A stretch of 64,000 nucleotides of DNA from JALORV01 sp963703945. Its GTDB lineage: Bacteria; Pseudomonadota; Gammaproteobacteria; Burkholderiales; Burkholderiaceae_F. The notes beneath the pieces are model-generated. The model ran no database searches, had not been told where the DNA came from, and worked only from the letters and a program-made list of their open reading frames with translations. The DNA is taken from NCBI GenBank assembly GCA_963703945.1, contig CAVPGM010000012.1, positions 174,606 through 238,605 on the forward strand. The letters run 5' to 3'. Shown here one piece after another: positions 18,077 through 28,599 of this stretch; positions within the stretch are counted from its first letter, which is position 1; each line of letters begins with the position of its first letter. The translations under genes were made by a program, and so were the position numbers.

Positions 18077-19431
18077 TCGATGCTCCCGCGGCCGACACCG
18101 ATGTAGTTCCATCCCTCGGCGCGCAGGCGCGCGGCATCGTACTGATTGCGGCCGTCGAAGATCACCGGCTGCTTCAGCAGCTTCCGGATCTTGCGGAAGT
18201 CCGGGCTGCGGAACTCCTTCCATTCGGTGATCAGCACCAGCGCATCGGCGCCGTCCAGCGCCGCGTACTTGTCGTCGACGACTTGCAACCGTTCGTTGCG
18301 TCCGATGTCCTGGGCGAGCTGCTTCGCGAACGAGGTCGAAGCGACGGGGTCGAACGCGCGCACTGTCGCGCCGGCTTCGAGCAATCCTCGCACGATCGTC
18401 AGCGCCGGCGCCTCGCGCACGTCGTCGGTGCCGGGCTTGAACGACAGTCCCCAGACGCCGAACGTGCGGTCCGTCAGGTCGCCGCCGTAGCGTTGTTTCA
18501 CCTGGTCGAGCACGTAATGCTTCTGATGCTCGTTGCGCAGGTGGGTCGCACGCAGCACCAGCGGATCGACGTCGATGGTCTGCGCCGTGTGGATCAGTGC
18601 CTTCACGTCCTTCGGAAAGCACGACCCGCCGTAGCCTGCACCGGCGTAGATGAAGGCATGGCCGATGCGCGGGTCGGAGCCGATGCCGCGTCGCACGCTG
18701 TCGATGTCGACACCGAGCCGGTCGCACAGGTTGGCGACTTCGTTGATGAAGCTGATCTTGGTGGCGAGCAGCGCGTTGGCCGCGTACTTGGTGAGCTCGG
18801 ACTCACGCCGGCTCATCGTCAGCACACGGTCGCGGTTCATGTTAAATGGGCGATACAGTTCCAGCATGATCTTCTCGGCCGCCGGCGCATCCGCGCCGAT
18901 GATGATGCGGCTCGGGCGCATGAAGTCGTCGACCGCCGCACCTTCCTTCAGGAATTCCGGATTGCTGACAACGTCGAAGAGCTGCGGGTCGGCACCGATC
19001 TCTGCGATGGCCTGTGCCACGCGGTCGCCCGTGCCGACCGGCACCGTCGACTTCGACGCCACCACGGTGTACTCGTCGATGACCGCGCCGATGTCCCGCG
19101 CCACCTGCAGCACGCCACTGATGTCGGCCGAGCCATCGTCGCGCGACGGCGTGCCGACTGCGATCATCACGACCGGAGCACTGAGTGTGCGGTCCTCCTT
19201 GCTGCGCTGGTAGGCCTCCCGCAGCGATGTCGTGAAGCTCAGTCGCTTCGACTCGACGCCACTTTGCACGAGCGCAGCCAGTCCCGGCTCGTAGAACGGC
19301 ACCTCGCCGGAGGAAAGTCGTTCGACCCGGGCCGCGTCGATGTCGACGCAGAACACCGAATGTCCGACTTCGCAGAGGCACGCGCCGGTGACAAGTCCGA
19401 CGTAGCCCGTTCCCGCAATGACTATCGACAC
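18073..19431 (-). CDS. ugd: UDP-glucose 6-dehydrogenase
   Basis: A 452-residue protein with an N-terminal Rossmann domain (IVIAGTGYVGLVTGACL), the active-site cysteine in GGSCFPKD and a C-terminal UDP-binding domain (LSFKPGTDDVREAPAL). It oxidises UDP-glucose to UDP-glucuronate. The GTG start at 19431 sits behind GGGAGGGGC. It is translationally coupled to the epimerase gene. Confidence 0.94.
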   Translation of the reverse strand: MSIVIAGTGYVGLVTGACLCEVGHSVFCVDIDAARVERLSSGEVPFYEPGLAALVQSGVESKRLSFTTSLREAYQRSKEDRTLSAPVVMIAVGTPSRDDGSADISGVLQVARDIGAVIDEYTVVASKSTVPVGTGDRVAQAIAEIGADPQLFDVVSNPEFLKEGAAVDDFMRPSRIIIGADAPAAEKIMLELYRPFNMNRDRVLTMSRRESELTKYAANALLATKISFINEVANLCDRLGVDIDSVRRGIGSDPRIGHAFIYAGAGYGGSCFPKDVKALIHTAQTIDVDPLVLRATHLRNEHQKHYVLDQVKQRYGGDLTDRTFGVWGLSFKPGTDDVREAPALTIVRGLLEAGATVRAFDPVASTSFAKQLAQDIGRNERLQVVDDKYAALDGADALVLITEWKEFRSPDFRKIRKLLKQPVIFDGRNQYDAARLRAEGWNYIGVGRGSIE

Positions 19432-19557
19432 CCGCCCCTCCCGATTCAGTCCGAGAGGCTACAACATTCGCTGGCGTCGCGATGTTGCAAGTTGTCATCG
19501 CATGGCCACCTTGCGTGGCGTCACGCGGCAGATCTCGCCCGTCGGTCGACGAGAAAG

Positions 19558-20953
19558 CTAGCTGCTCGACCCTGAGTATCTGGATCGCGTTCCGGCTGAC
19601 AGGTAGAGCCAGCCGTCGGTCCCTGCTCGATGTCGCGGATCTGTGCTGGCCTGCGAAGAACGGCTCCACGCCGACGATCGTGTTGCCGTTGACCACGAAA
19701 CGCCACAGCGTCTTGCCGGCGAGCCCGCCGACGAAGAAGCTCCCCTGCCATTCCGGGAACTTGTTGCCGGTGTAGATGAAGCGCCAGCCGGGCGCGTCGA
19801 GGTCGGATACAGTACGTCGCGGCGGAGTGTATGGCTCGTTGTGCGGGCCGCCGCCGATGCGGCAGTAGTCGTCCGACCGGATCGCAGAGTTGCAGCCGAT
19901 ACGAAACGATGCCCAGCCGAAATTGCGCATCGGCAACGAGAGGTTGACCTCGTCGCCGCCCTGTGGCCCGTGCTCGGCGACCCACAGTTCGCCCGTCGTT
20001 GGATTCAGAGCTGCGGCCTGCGGGTTGCGGTGGCCGTAGCTCCAGATCGGGCGCGTCAAGGGTTCCGCGCTCGTCGCGTAAGGGTTATCGGACGGAATCG
20101 AGCCGTCGGTATTGATGCGAACGACCTTGCCGAGCTGAGACGCCAGCGATTGCGCCTCGTTGGCGGAGTTGATCGGCATTTGGCGTTCGCCGAGTCGTGA
20201 CGAACAGCGTTCCGTCGGACCTGAAGACGAATCCGGCTGCCGAAATGGCCTTGGCTGACGACTTCGTTCGGGGGTCTGCTGGAAGATCACCATCACGTTC
20301 TCGAGCGCGGTCATGCGACGCGTTGAGGTCTGCTCGCGTCGAGCTGCAGCGGACGACCGGTTGGTGCCGGATTCGTGCTGGGTTCCGAGTACGCGAGGTA
20401 GAATACGCCGGTTGGTGGCGACATCGAACTTCGGGTCGAGCGCGACGTCGAGCAGACCGCCCTGGCCTGCCGAGAGATCGTTGGCCACCGTGGCACGCCG
20501 CTGATAGGCGCCGACACGGTGGCGCCGTTCGCGCTGACCAGCACCAGCGAACCCGCCTTCTGCGGTGACCAGCAGCCGAGCCGTCCGGCAGGAATGCCAT
20601 GCCCCAAGGGGTCGAGAGATTGCTCGCGAACGACCGTTAGTTTCGGCGTCACTCCGCTGGAGTCGAGGGCGGCGGCGCCGATACATCGATCGCGAACGGA
20701 CCTGCGGCGGAGGCGCCGGCGCGGGCGGCGGTGGTGCCGGGGCTGGCGCCGGGGGCACCGGCGGGGCCGGTGTCGGCGAACCACCGGGCGGAGTGACCGG
20801 CGGAGTCGGTGTCGGTGACGGGCTCGGACCGGGGCTTGGGGTCGGCGCGGGCGTTGCGACTGGCGCCGGATCTTCGCCTCCGCCACACGCCAGCAGGGCG
20901 GCGCCGGCCGAGGCGGAAAGCGAGAGCGTGAAGAACAGTGCCTTGCGATTCAT
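19558..20953 (-). pseudogene. PQQ-dependent sugar dehydrogenase-like lipoprotein, multiply frameshifted
   Basis: ATG 20953 opens a lipoprotein signal (lipobox LLAC) and a long Pro-rich linker. Beyond it, family segments appear in different frames: GGLLDVALDPKFDVATN, LGKVVRINTDGSIPSDNP, IWSYGHRNPQ, AEHGPQGGDEVN and YTGNKFPEWQGSFFVGGLAG. These match soluble glucose/sorbosone dehydrogenases of the YliI/Asd type. At least five indels break the frame; the probable end is the TAG at 19558-19560. Its ATG overlaps the mnmA stop (ATGA). Real decay and sequencing error are both possible. Confidence 0.8.
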
Positions 20954-22080
20954 GCGGCAGCGCCACCGAGAACCGGTGATCCTTGCAGTCTAGTCATTGC
21001 AGCGCTCACTATCACTCCCCCGCCCAGACTAGCCTCGCCGCGGTAAACGACCGCAGACTGCCCGGGTGTGGCCGCCCACTGGGCCTCGTCGAAGACCAGA
21101 TCGAAACGGTCGCCCTGTACACGGTCGATGACGCACGCCCCATCGTTCTGCCGGTAACGCGTCTTGGCAGCAAGGCGCGTGCCTTCTGCGGGCGCCCTGC
21201 CGCTGATCCACGCGGCGTCCTGGACGGTGACGCGGTCCGACATCAGCCACGGATGATCATGGCCCTGCACGACCCACAATGTGTTCGACGCCATGTCCTT
21301 GCGGGCGACGAACCAGGGTTCTGTCAATGCATCCCTCATGCCGCCGATGCCGATGCCCTTGCGCTGGCCGATCGTGTAGAAGGCGAGCCCCAGGTGGCGA
21401 CCGACCTCTTTGCCGCCCGGGTCGAGGATCGGCCCCGGACTCATCGGCAGATAGCGATTGAGGAATTCTCGAAACGGTCGTTCCCCGATGAAGCAGATGC
21501 CGGTGGAGTCGCGCTTGGCGGCATTCGGCAGCCCGATCTCGCGGGCAATCTTTCGAACTTCGGTCTTGTGCAGCGTGCCCACCGGGAACAGCGTGCGCGC
21601 AAGCTGCGACTGGTTCAGCCGATGCAGGAAGTAGCTCTGGTCCTTGGTGGCGTCGACTCCGCGCAGCAGTTCGCAAGCTCCGTCGTGCTCGCGGATCCTT
21701 GCGTAGTGTCCCGTCGCAATCCGCTCCGCCCCCAGCTTCAGCGCGTGATCGAGAAAAGCCTTGAACTTGATCTCAGCGTTGCACAGAACATCCGGATTCG
21801 GCGTGCGACCGGCCGCGTACTCGCGCAGGAATTCGGCGAACACGCGATCCCTGTACTCGGTGGCGAAGTTGACCGCCTGCAGTTCGATGCCCAGCACATC
21901 GGCCGCGGCGGCGGCATCGATCAGGTCCTGGCGCGTCGAGCAGTATTCGTCATCGTCGTCATCCTCCCAGTTCTTCATGAAGAGCCCAACCACCTCATAG
22001 CCCTGCTGCTTGAGCAGCCACGCCGCGACCGAGGAATCAACTCCGCCCGACATGCCGATAACGATGCGCCGCTTGTCCAT
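20950..22080 (-). CDS. mnmA: tRNA 2-thiouridine(34) synthase MnmA
   Basis: A 376-residue protein with the PP-loop GMSGGVDSSVAA, the catalytic cysteines in NPDVLCNAEIKF and STGICFIGERPF, and the tRNA-binding stretch IGQRKGIGIGG. It thiolates U34 of tRNA-Lys, -Glu and -Gln. ATG 22080 is placed at the conserved start. The Nudix gene lies 5 bases upstream, like the nudJ-mnmA pair of E. coli. Confidence 0.95.
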   Translation of the reverse strand: MDKRRIVIGMSGGVDSSVAAWLLKQQGYEVVGLFMKNWEDDDDDEYCSTRQDLIDAAAAADVLGIELQAVNFATEYRDRVFAEFLREYAAGRTPNPDVLCNAEIKFKAFLDHALKLGAERIATGHYARIREHDGACELLRGVDATKDQSYFLHRLNQSQLARTLFPVGTLHKTEVRKIAREIGLPNAAKRDSTGICFIGERPFREFLNRYLPMSPGPILDPGGKEVGRHLGLAFYTIGQRKGIGIGGMRDALTEPWFVARKDMASNTLWVVQGHDHPWLMSDRVTVQDAAWISGRAPAEGTRLAAKTRYRQNDGACVIDRVQGDRFDLVFDEAQWAATPGQSAVVYRGEASLGGGVIVSAAMTRLQGSPVLGGAAA

Positions 22081-22085
22081 CGGGT

Positions 22086-22562
22086 TCAATCGGTGACCGA
22101 AGAGTGCGCATACACCACGCCGAGCGGAAAGCGCTGTCCGGCGAGGTAGTCGTCGACACACTTCATCACCAGCGGACTGCGGTGCTGTGCGCCTCGCTCG
22201 CGAATCTCGTCGGCGCTGAGCCACAGCGTGCGCAGGATGCCCACGTCGAGCGCACGCCCCGCTTCGGCAGGGCTCACCTGTCCGGTGAATGCGAACCGCA
22301 CGTAGGTCACGCGGTCCTGCTCACCCGTGACGCCGGAGCGCGCCATGTACACGCCCAGCAGGGCGTCCGGCGTGAAGCGGCATGCGGTTTCCTCGAGCGC
22401 TTCCCGGCTCACTGCTTGCAGCAGCGTTTCGCCGGGATCGAGGTGCCCCGCCGGCTGGTTCAGTCGCACGCCTTCCGGGGTCTGCTCCTCGACGAGCAGG
22501 AACAGCCCGGCGCGTTCGATCACCGCAGCGACGGTGACATTCGACTTCCATGCAGGGGACAT
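22086..22562 (-). CDS. Nudix hydrolase, NudJ-like
   Basis: A 158-residue protein with a complete Nudix box, GHLDPGETLLQAVSREALEE, which binds the metal and diphosphate substrate. Its place directly before mnmA matches E. coli nudJ, whose product hydrolyses thiamine-precursor pyrophosphates and other nucleotides. That role is inferred from synteny. Confidence 0.85.
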   Translation of the reverse strand: MSPAWKSNVTVAAVIERAGLFLLVEEQTPEGVRLNQPAGHLDPGETLLQAVSREALEETACRFTPDALLGVYMARSGVTGEQDRVTYVRFAFTGQVSPAEAGRALDVGILRTLWLSADEIRERGAQHRSPLVMKCVDDYLAGQRFPLGVVYAHSSVTD

Positions 22563-22720
22563 CGGAGGGCGTGGCCCCGACTGCGGGCCTGTGGACCGGC
22601 GGAGCTTTCGCGTAAAGTCGCGATTCTATCGGCCGCGGCAGCGTCCCGGTCGGGCCCCTGGCCACCATCCAAGAGCGGCCGCGGTCGGACAACACACCGT
22701 CGAGCGAGAGGGAAACCTGA

Positions 22721-23839
22721 ATGAAGATCGGAGTGCCCGCTGAGGTTCGTCCGGGCGAGCAGCGCGTCGCCGCGACTCCGGAGACGGTCAAGAAACTGGT
22801 GGCGGCCCGGCACTCGGTGATCTTGCAATCAGGAGCCGGTACGCCTGCAAGCTTCCCCGACGACGCCTATGTTGCGGCCGGGGCGACGACGGGATCGCCG
22901 GCCGAGGCGTTCGGCGCCGACATGGTGCTGAAGGTGCGACTGCCGGTCGAGCAGGAACTGGCACTGATGAAGCGCGGCACCGTTCTGATCGGCTTGCTCG
23001 AACCGTTCAACAGCGAAGGCATCGCCGCGATGAACGTGGCCGGACTGACGGCTTTCGCGCTCGAAGCCGCGCCGCGCACGACGCGCGCGCAAAGCATGGA
23101 CGTGCTCTCTTCGCAGGCCAACATCGCCGGATACAAGGCGGTGCTGATTGCGGCCAATACCTTCGGCAAGCTGATGCCGATGATGATGACCGCCGCCGGC
23201 ACGATCAAGGCCGCGCGCGTGCTGGTACTCGGCGCCGGCGTGGCCGGCCTGCAGGCGATCGCGACTGCCAAGCGATTGGGTGCAATTGTCGAAGCTTCCG
23301 ACGTGCGCCCCGCGGTGAAGGAGCAGATCGAATCGCTGGGCGCGAAATTCGTCGACGTGCCCTACGAAACCGACGAGGAGCGCGAGATCGCGCAGGGCGT
23401 CGGCGGCTACGCGCGACCGATGCCGGCTGCCTGGATGCAACGGCAGGCGGCGGCGGTCGGCGAGCGGTTGAAACTGGCCAACATCGCCATCGCCACCGCG
23501 TTGATCCCCGGCCGCAAGGCTCCGGTGCTGATCACCGAGGCGATGGTGCAGGCGATGCAGCCCGGATCGGTGATTCTCGACATGGCGGTCGAACAGGGCG
23601 GCAACTGCGCGCTGTCGGAACTCGGCAAGACCGTGACGCGGCACGGCGTGCACATCATCGGCCAGCCGAACATCCCCGCGCTCGTTCCGACCGATTCGTC
23701 GGCGCTCTATGCGCGCAACCTGCTGGATTTTCTGAAGCTGGTGGTCGACAAGGACGCCCAGTTCGTGATGCCGACGGAAGACGACATCGTCGCCGCCTGC
23801 CTGATGTGCAGCGGCGGCGAAATCAAGCGCAAGAACTGA
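22721..23839 (+). CDS. pntAA: NAD(P) transhydrogenase alpha subunit, part 1
   Basis: A 372-residue NAD-binding domain I, beginning MKIGVPAEVRPGEQRVAATP with the Rossmann motif VLVLGAGVAGLQAIATAKRLGA and RPAVKEQIESLGAKF. It corresponds to the soluble part of PntA, split from the membrane part as in many alpha- and betaproteobacteria. With the next two genes it couples hydride transfer from NADH to NADP+ to proton re-entry. Confidence 0.93.
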   Translation: MKIGVPAEVRPGEQRVAATPETVKKLVAARHSVILQSGAGTPASFPDDAYVAAGATTGSPAEAFGADMVLKVRLPVEQELALMKRGTVLIGLLEPFNSEGIAAMNVAGLTAFALEAAPRTTRAQSMDVLSSQANIAGYKAVLIAANTFGKLMPMMMTAAGTIKAARVLVLGAGVAGLQAIATAKRLGAIVEASDVRPAVKEQIESLGAKFVDVPYETDEEREIAQGVGGYARPMPAAWMQRQAAAVGERLKLANIAIATALIPGRKAPVLITEAMVQAMQPGSVILDMAVEQGGNCALSELGKTVTRHGVHIIGQPNIPALVPTDSSALYARNLLDFLKLVVDKDAQFVMPTEDDIVAACLMCSGGEIKRKN

Positions 23840-23854
23840 GCGAGAACCGAGACC

Positions 23855-24172
23855 ATGGAAGCGGTAAGCCCGATCGTCATCAACCTGATCATCTTCGTGC
23901 TGGCGATCTATGTCGGCTATCACGTGGTGTGGAACGTCACGCCGGCGCTGCATACGCCGCTGATGAGCGTCACCAACGCCATCTCGGCGATCATCATCGT
24001 TGGTGCGATGCTGGCCGCGGCGCTGACCGAAACCGGTCTTGGCAAGTCGATGGGCCTGCTGGCCGTCGCACTGGCCGCCGTCAATGTGTTCGGTGGTTTC
24101 CTGGTCACGCGCCGGATGCTCGAGATGTTCAAGAAGAAGGAGCCGAAGGCCGGCTCCGCCGAGAAGAAGTAA
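23855..24172 (+). CDS. pntAB: NAD(P) transhydrogenase alpha subunit, part 2 (membrane domain)
   Basis: A 105-residue membrane protein with three hydrophobic helices and the family pattern VTNAISAIIIVGAMLAAAL. It is the C-terminal membrane half of PntA, encoded separately. It begins 15 bases after pntAA and ends 10 bases before pntB, so the three form one operon. Confidence 0.92.
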   Translation: MEAVSPIVINLIIFVLAIYVGYHVVWNVTPALHTPLMSVTNAISAIIIVGAMLAAALTETGLGKSMGLLAVALAAVNVFGGFLVTRRMLEMFKKKEPKAGSAEKK

Positions 24173-24182
24173 GGGGCACGCG

Positions 24183-25611
24183 ATGACACTCAGCATGAAC
24201 GTCGTCATCCTGCTGTACCTGGTCGCCTCGGTGTTCTTCATCCAGGCGCTCAAAGGCCTGTCGCATCCCAGCACGTCGCGCCGCGGCAACGCGTTCGGCA
24301 TGATCGGCATGGCGATCGCCATGGTCACGACGGTTGCGCTGGTCTACAAGACGCGCTCCGCAGCTCGCCACACCGGGCATGGCCTGGGTGCTGGCCGGTC
24401 TTGTCATCGGCGGCGCAGTCGGAACGACAATCGCGTTCCGTGTCGAGATGACCAAGATGCCCGAGATGGTCGCCTTCATGCACAGCATGATCGGCCTGGC
24501 CGCGGTGTTCATCGCGATCGCGGCGGTAGCCGAGCCGTGGGCCTTCGGCATCGCGGAGAAGGGCGGGCCACTGCCGGGCGGTAACCGGATCGAGCTCGCG
24601 CTCGGCGCCTTCATCGGTGCGATCACCTTCACCGGTTCGGTCATCGCGTTCGGCAAACTCGCCGGCAAGTACAAGTTCCGGCTGTTCAAGGGCGCTCCGG
24701 TGGTGTTTCCCGGGCAGCACAAGCTGAACCTCGCGCTGGGGCTGGCCGCCGCATTCTTCTGCTTCGGCTTCTGGCACTCACAGAGCGCGATGGACTTCGG
24801 GCTCGTGATCGCGCTCGGCTTCCTGCTTGGCGTGCTGCTGATCATCCCGATCGGCGGTGCCGACATGCCGGTCGTGGTGTCGATGCTGAACAGCTACTCG
24901 GGCTGGGCCGCGGCAGGCATCGGCTTCTCGCTGAACAACTTCATGCTGATCGTCGCCGGCTCGCTGGTCGGCTCCTCCGGCGCGATCCTCAGTTACATCA
25001 TGTGCAAGGCGATGAATCGCTCGTTCTTTAACGTGCTCCTCGGCGGCTTCGGCGGGGAGGTCGCGGTGGCGGGCAAGACCGAGCAGCGGCCGGTGCGGTC
25101 CGGGTCTCCGGACGATGCGGCTTTCCTGATGGAGAACGCCGAGACCGTGATCATCGTTCCGGGCTACGGGCTGGCGGTGGCGCGAGCGCAGCACCCGCTG
25201 AAGGAGCTGGCGGACAAGCTGATCGCCAAGGGGGTCAACGTCAAGTACGCGATCCACCCGGTGGCAGGCCGGATGCCGGGCCACATGAACGTGCTGCTGG
25301 CCGAGGCCGAGGTGCCGTACGACCAGGTGTTCGAGATGGAGGACGTCAACGGCGAATTCGGCGAGGCCGACGTGGCGCTGATCCTCGGCGCCAACGACGT
25401 CGTCAACCCGGCTGCCAAGGACCCGAAGTCGCCGATCGCCGGCATGCCGATCCTCGAGGCCTACAAGGCGAAGCAGGTGATCGTCAACAAGCGCTCGATG
25501 GCGTCGGGCTACGCCGGCCTCGACAACGAGCTCTTCTACATGCCGAAGACCATGATGGTGTTCGGCGACGCGAAGAAGGTGGTCGAGGAGATGGGCAAGG
25601 CCGTTGGCTGA
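24183..25611 (+). CDS. pntB: NAD(P) transhydrogenase beta subunit (one frameshift)
   Basis: The frame from ATG 24183 gives the first membrane helices (LLYLVASVFFIQALKGLSHP), then breaks near 24351-24354. The frame that continues (APQLATPGMAWVLAGLVIGG) runs to 25611 and carries the NADP-binding domain III (IVPGYGLAVARAQHPL, GAND). Removing one base restores a 475-residue subunit of usual length. As this is a central redox enzyme with intact partner subunits, a sequencing insertion is the simplest explanation. Confidence 0.88.
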
Positions 25612-26231
25612 TGCGCGCGGATGCGCTGCTGCTGGTCGTCGACGTCCAGAACGATTTCCTGCCTGGCGGTGAACTGGCGGTCGCGCACGGCGACGAGGTC
25701 ATCGCGGTCATCAACCGCATCGCGTCGCGCTTCGAAAACGTCCTGCTGACGCAGGACTGGCATCCCGCCGGGCACATCTCGTTCGCCTCGTCGCATGCCG
25801 GCAAGGTTCCGTTTTCGACGATCGAACTCGACTACGGCCAGCAGGTACTGTGGCCCGACCATTGCGTGCAGGGCACGCGCGGCGCCGCGTTCGCCGAGCG
25901 GCTCGTCGTCCCGCACGCGCAGGGCGTGATCCGCAAGGGTTATCACGCGCACACGGATAGCTACTCGGCGTTTCTCGAAGCCGATCGCCGCACTCCGACC
26001 GGCCTGTCCGGTCTGCTGGCCGAGCGCGGCTTGCATACGGTCTATTTCGCCGGACTCGCACTGGATTTCTGTGTCGCATGGAGCGCACTCGACGCCATGG
26101 CCCGCGGCTTCGAGGCGATCGTCATCGACGACGCCTGCCGCGCGATCGACACGAACGGTTCGCTCGATGCCGCCCACCGCGCGTTCGCCGACGCCGGCGT
26201 GCGGTTGGCGTCGTCCGAAGTGCTGCTCTGA
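25611..26231 (+). CDS. pncA: Nicotinamidase
   Basis: A 206-residue isochorismatase-fold enzyme with the full nicotinamidase set: catalytic D11, K109 and C154 (DFCVAWSAL) and metal ligands D49, H51 and H55 (DWHPAGH). It deamidates nicotinamide to nicotinate for NAD salvage. The ATG overlaps the pntB stop by one base (TGATG), linking NAD salvage to the transhydrogenase operon. Confidence 0.93.
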   Translation: MRADALLLVVDVQNDFLPGGELAVAHGDEVIAVINRIASRFENVLLTQDWHPAGHISFASSHAGKVPFSTIELDYGQQVLWPDHCVQGTRGAAFAERLVVPHAQGVIRKGYHAHTDSYSAFLEADRRTPTGLSGLLAERGLHTVYFAGLALDFCVAWSALDAMARGFEAIVIDDACRAIDTNGSLDAAHRAFADAGVRLASSEVLL

Positions 26232-26292
26232 CTCTGTCGGACAGGTACAACTGCTTGCCGCTCTGACTCGATCGCGAGCGCCGAGCATCAGT

Positions 26293-27519
26293 TCAGCGCG
26301 GGTTCAGGCGCTCGTCGAGCCACTCGATCCAGTGAATCACGCGCGTATCGGTGCCGCTCTGCAGATGCGTGATGCAGCCGATGTTGGCGGACAGGATGAC
26401 GTCGGGCTGTGGTGCCTGCAGATGATCGAGCCGGCGGTCGCGCAGCCGGATCGAGAGCTCCGGTTGCAGCACCGAGTACGTGCCGGCCGAGCCGCAGCAG
26501 AAATGGCTCTCGCCGACCGGTGCCACGGTCGCTCCCAGGGACGTCAGCAGGGTCTCGACCGCACCGCGCACCTTGAGTCCGTGCTGCAGGGTGCATGGTG
26601 AGTGAAACACGACCTTGCCGGCCGCGCGGGTGCCAAGTCTGCGCTTCAGCTCGTCGCCGAGCGCCGGAAGAATCTCCGCTACATCCTTCGTCAGTTCGCT
26701 AACGCGCGCGGCTTTGGCCGCATACACCGGATCGCGCGCGAGCAGATGGCCGTATTCGCTGACCTGCAGGCCGCAGCCGCTGGCATTCATGACGACGGAC
26801 TCGGCGCCGGCGTCGATCAGTGGCCACCAGATGTCGATGTTGCGGCGTGCATCATCGAGCCCGCCATCATGGTCGTCGAGGTGATAGCGCAGTGCTCCGC
26901 AGCAGCCGGCCCGCGCAGGACGCAGCACTTCGATTCCGAGCGCGTCCAGCACACGCGCGGTTGCCGTGTTGATGTTCGGCGACATCGAGGGCTGTACGCA
27001 CCCTTCGAGCAGGATCATCCGGCGCGGGTGATGGCGTGACGGATAGTCACCGGCATCCTGTGCGGACGGCACCTTGGCCTGCAGGCCGGCAGGCATCAGC
27101 GGCCGCACCATCTGACCGAGCTTCATTGCCGGCGCGAACAGCGGGCTGGTGAGACCCGCCTTCAATGCAGCACGCAATGCACGCTGCGCAATCGGCCGGG
27201 TGACACGCTCGTCGACGAGCTTGCGCCCGATGTCGATCAGGCGTCCGTACTGCACGCCCGACGGACACGTCGTTTCACAGTTCCGGCAGGTCAGGCAGCG
27301 ATCCAGATGAAGCTGCGTCTTCGCAGTAACCGGCTCGCCCTCCAGCATCTGCTTCATCAGGTAGATGCGGCCGCGCGGCCCGTCGAGTTCATCGCCGAGC
27401 AGCTGGTACGTCGGGCAGGTCGCGGTGCAGAAGCCGCAATGCACGCACTTGCGCAGGATCGCGTCGGCTTCCACGCCCTCGGGCGTGTTGCGTACCCAAT
27501 CAGCCAGCCGAGTCTGCAT
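26293..27519 (-). CDS. glcF: Glycolate oxidase iron-sulfur subunit
   Basis: A 408-residue protein with two 4Fe-4S ferredoxin motifs (CVHCGFCTATCP near residue 25 and CLTCRNCETTCP near 75) and two CCG-type cysteine-rich domains (GCCGAL, FCCGSAG). It passes electrons from the flavin subunits to the respiratory chain. It begins 2 bases after glcE and is the last gene of glcDEF. Confidence 0.93.
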   Translation of the reverse strand: MQTRLADWVRNTPEGVEADAILRKCVHCGFCTATCPTYQLLGDELDGPRGRIYLMKQMLEGEPVTAKTQLHLDRCLTCRNCETTCPSGVQYGRLIDIGRKLVDERVTRPIAQRALRAALKAGLTSPLFAPAMKLGQMVRPLMPAGLQAKVPSAQDAGDYPSRHHPRRMILLEGCVQPSMSPNINTATARVLDALGIEVLRPARAGCCGALRYHLDDHDGGLDDARRNIDIWWPLIDAGAESVVMNASGCGLQVSEYGHLLARDPVYAAKAARVSELTKDVAEILPALGDELKRRLGTRAAGKVVFHSPCTLQHGLKVRGAVETLLTSLGATVAPVGESHFCCGSAGTYSVLQPELSIRLRDRRLDHLQAPQPDVILSANIGCITHLQSGTDTRVIHWIEWLDERLNPR

Positions 27520-27521
27520 CG

Positions 27522-28592
27522 CTAGTGGACGACCAGCCGGCCGGGATTGAAGATGCCGGACGGATCGAATTCCGCTTTCAACCGTTGATGCAGCCGCGCG
27601 AGCACCGGTTCGAGCGGATGAAATGCCGGGTCCTTCGGATCACCACCGCGGAACCGTGTTGCGTGTCCGCGCACGGCCGCGGCCGCCGCGCGCACCTGCT
27701 TCGCGTCCAGTCGGCCGCGCAACCAGCGCTGACCACCGTTCCATTCGATCAACGTCGGTCCGAGCGCCAGCGGCGGCGTCGTCGGTGGCACGGCCAGACG
27801 CCACAGTGTCTCGTTGCCGCTGATGCTGAAGAACGTATGGTGGTGCTCGCGCAAGTCGGTCCACCACTTCGGCTCATCGACGGGGGCGCCGCCGAGGCGC
27901 GACCGGGCAGAAGCCACCGCGGCGTTTGCGCCCGACAGCCGCAGGTACAGCGCCCCGTCGACCCAGGCGCTGGCTGAGATCGGCAGCGGCTTGCCACCCC
28001 ATTCGTTCAGGCGTTGAATGGCGGTGGCTTCGTCCATGTCGAACCGCAATGTGCATTCGGCGATCGGCTTCGGCAGCAGCTTGAGCGAGACGTCGGCGAT
28101 GACGCCCAGCGTGCCGAGCGAACCGGCGAGCACACGCGCCATGTCGTAGCCCGCAACGTTTTTCATCACGCGGCCGCCGAACGTCAGCAGCTCGCCACGA
28201 CCGTCGATCAGACGGGCGCCGAGCACGAAGTCTCGCACCGCTCCTGCGGCCACGCGCCGCGGACCCGCCAGACCCGCCGCCACCGCGCCGCCGACCGTCG
28301 CGCCGGCACCGAAGTGCGGCGGCTCGAAGGCCAGCATCTGGTTACGCGCGGACAGTTCGCTTTCGAGTTCTGCCAGCGGCGTCCCGGTGCGCACCGTCAC
28401 CACGAGTTCGGTCGGCTCGTAGTCGATGATCCCGGCGAGTCCGCGCGGATCGAGCTGCGCGCCATCGCTGGCGTTGCCGTAGAAGTCCTTGGTACCGCCG
28501 GCGCGGATCCGCAGAACCGTGCGATCGGCCGCCGCAGCCCTGACACGGTCTCGCAGTTGCTGCAGCGCTGCCGGCTCGTGGTCGTTGCGCAT
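27522..28592 (-). CDS. glcE: Glycolate oxidase FAD-binding subunit
   Basis: A 356-residue flavoprotein with a PCMH-type FAD domain. Characteristic stretches are IRAGGTKDFYG, GATVGGAVAAGLAGPRR and GRVMKNVAGYDMARVLAGSL. It forms the flavin core of glycolate oxidase with GlcD. Its start lies 8 bases past the end of an inverted-repeat element that separates it from glcD. Confidence 0.92.
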   Translation of the reverse strand: MRNDHEPAALQQLRDRVRAAAADRTVLRIRAGGTKDFYGNASDGAQLDPRGLAGIIDYEPTELVVTVRTGTPLAELESELSARNQMLAFEPPHFGAGATVGGAVAAGLAGPRRVAAGAVRDFVLGARLIDGRGELLTFGGRVMKNVAGYDMARVLAGSLGTLGVIADVSLKLLPKPIAECTLRFDMDEATAIQRLNEWGGKPLPISASAWVDGALYLRLSGANAAVASARSRLGGAPVDEPKWWTDLREHHHTFFSISGNETLWRLAVPPTTPPLALGPTLIEWNGGQRWLRGRLDAKQVRAAAAAVRGHATRFRGGDPKDPAFHPLEPVLARLHQRLKAEFDPSGIFNPGRLVVH

Positions 28593-28599
28593 CTGCGAG

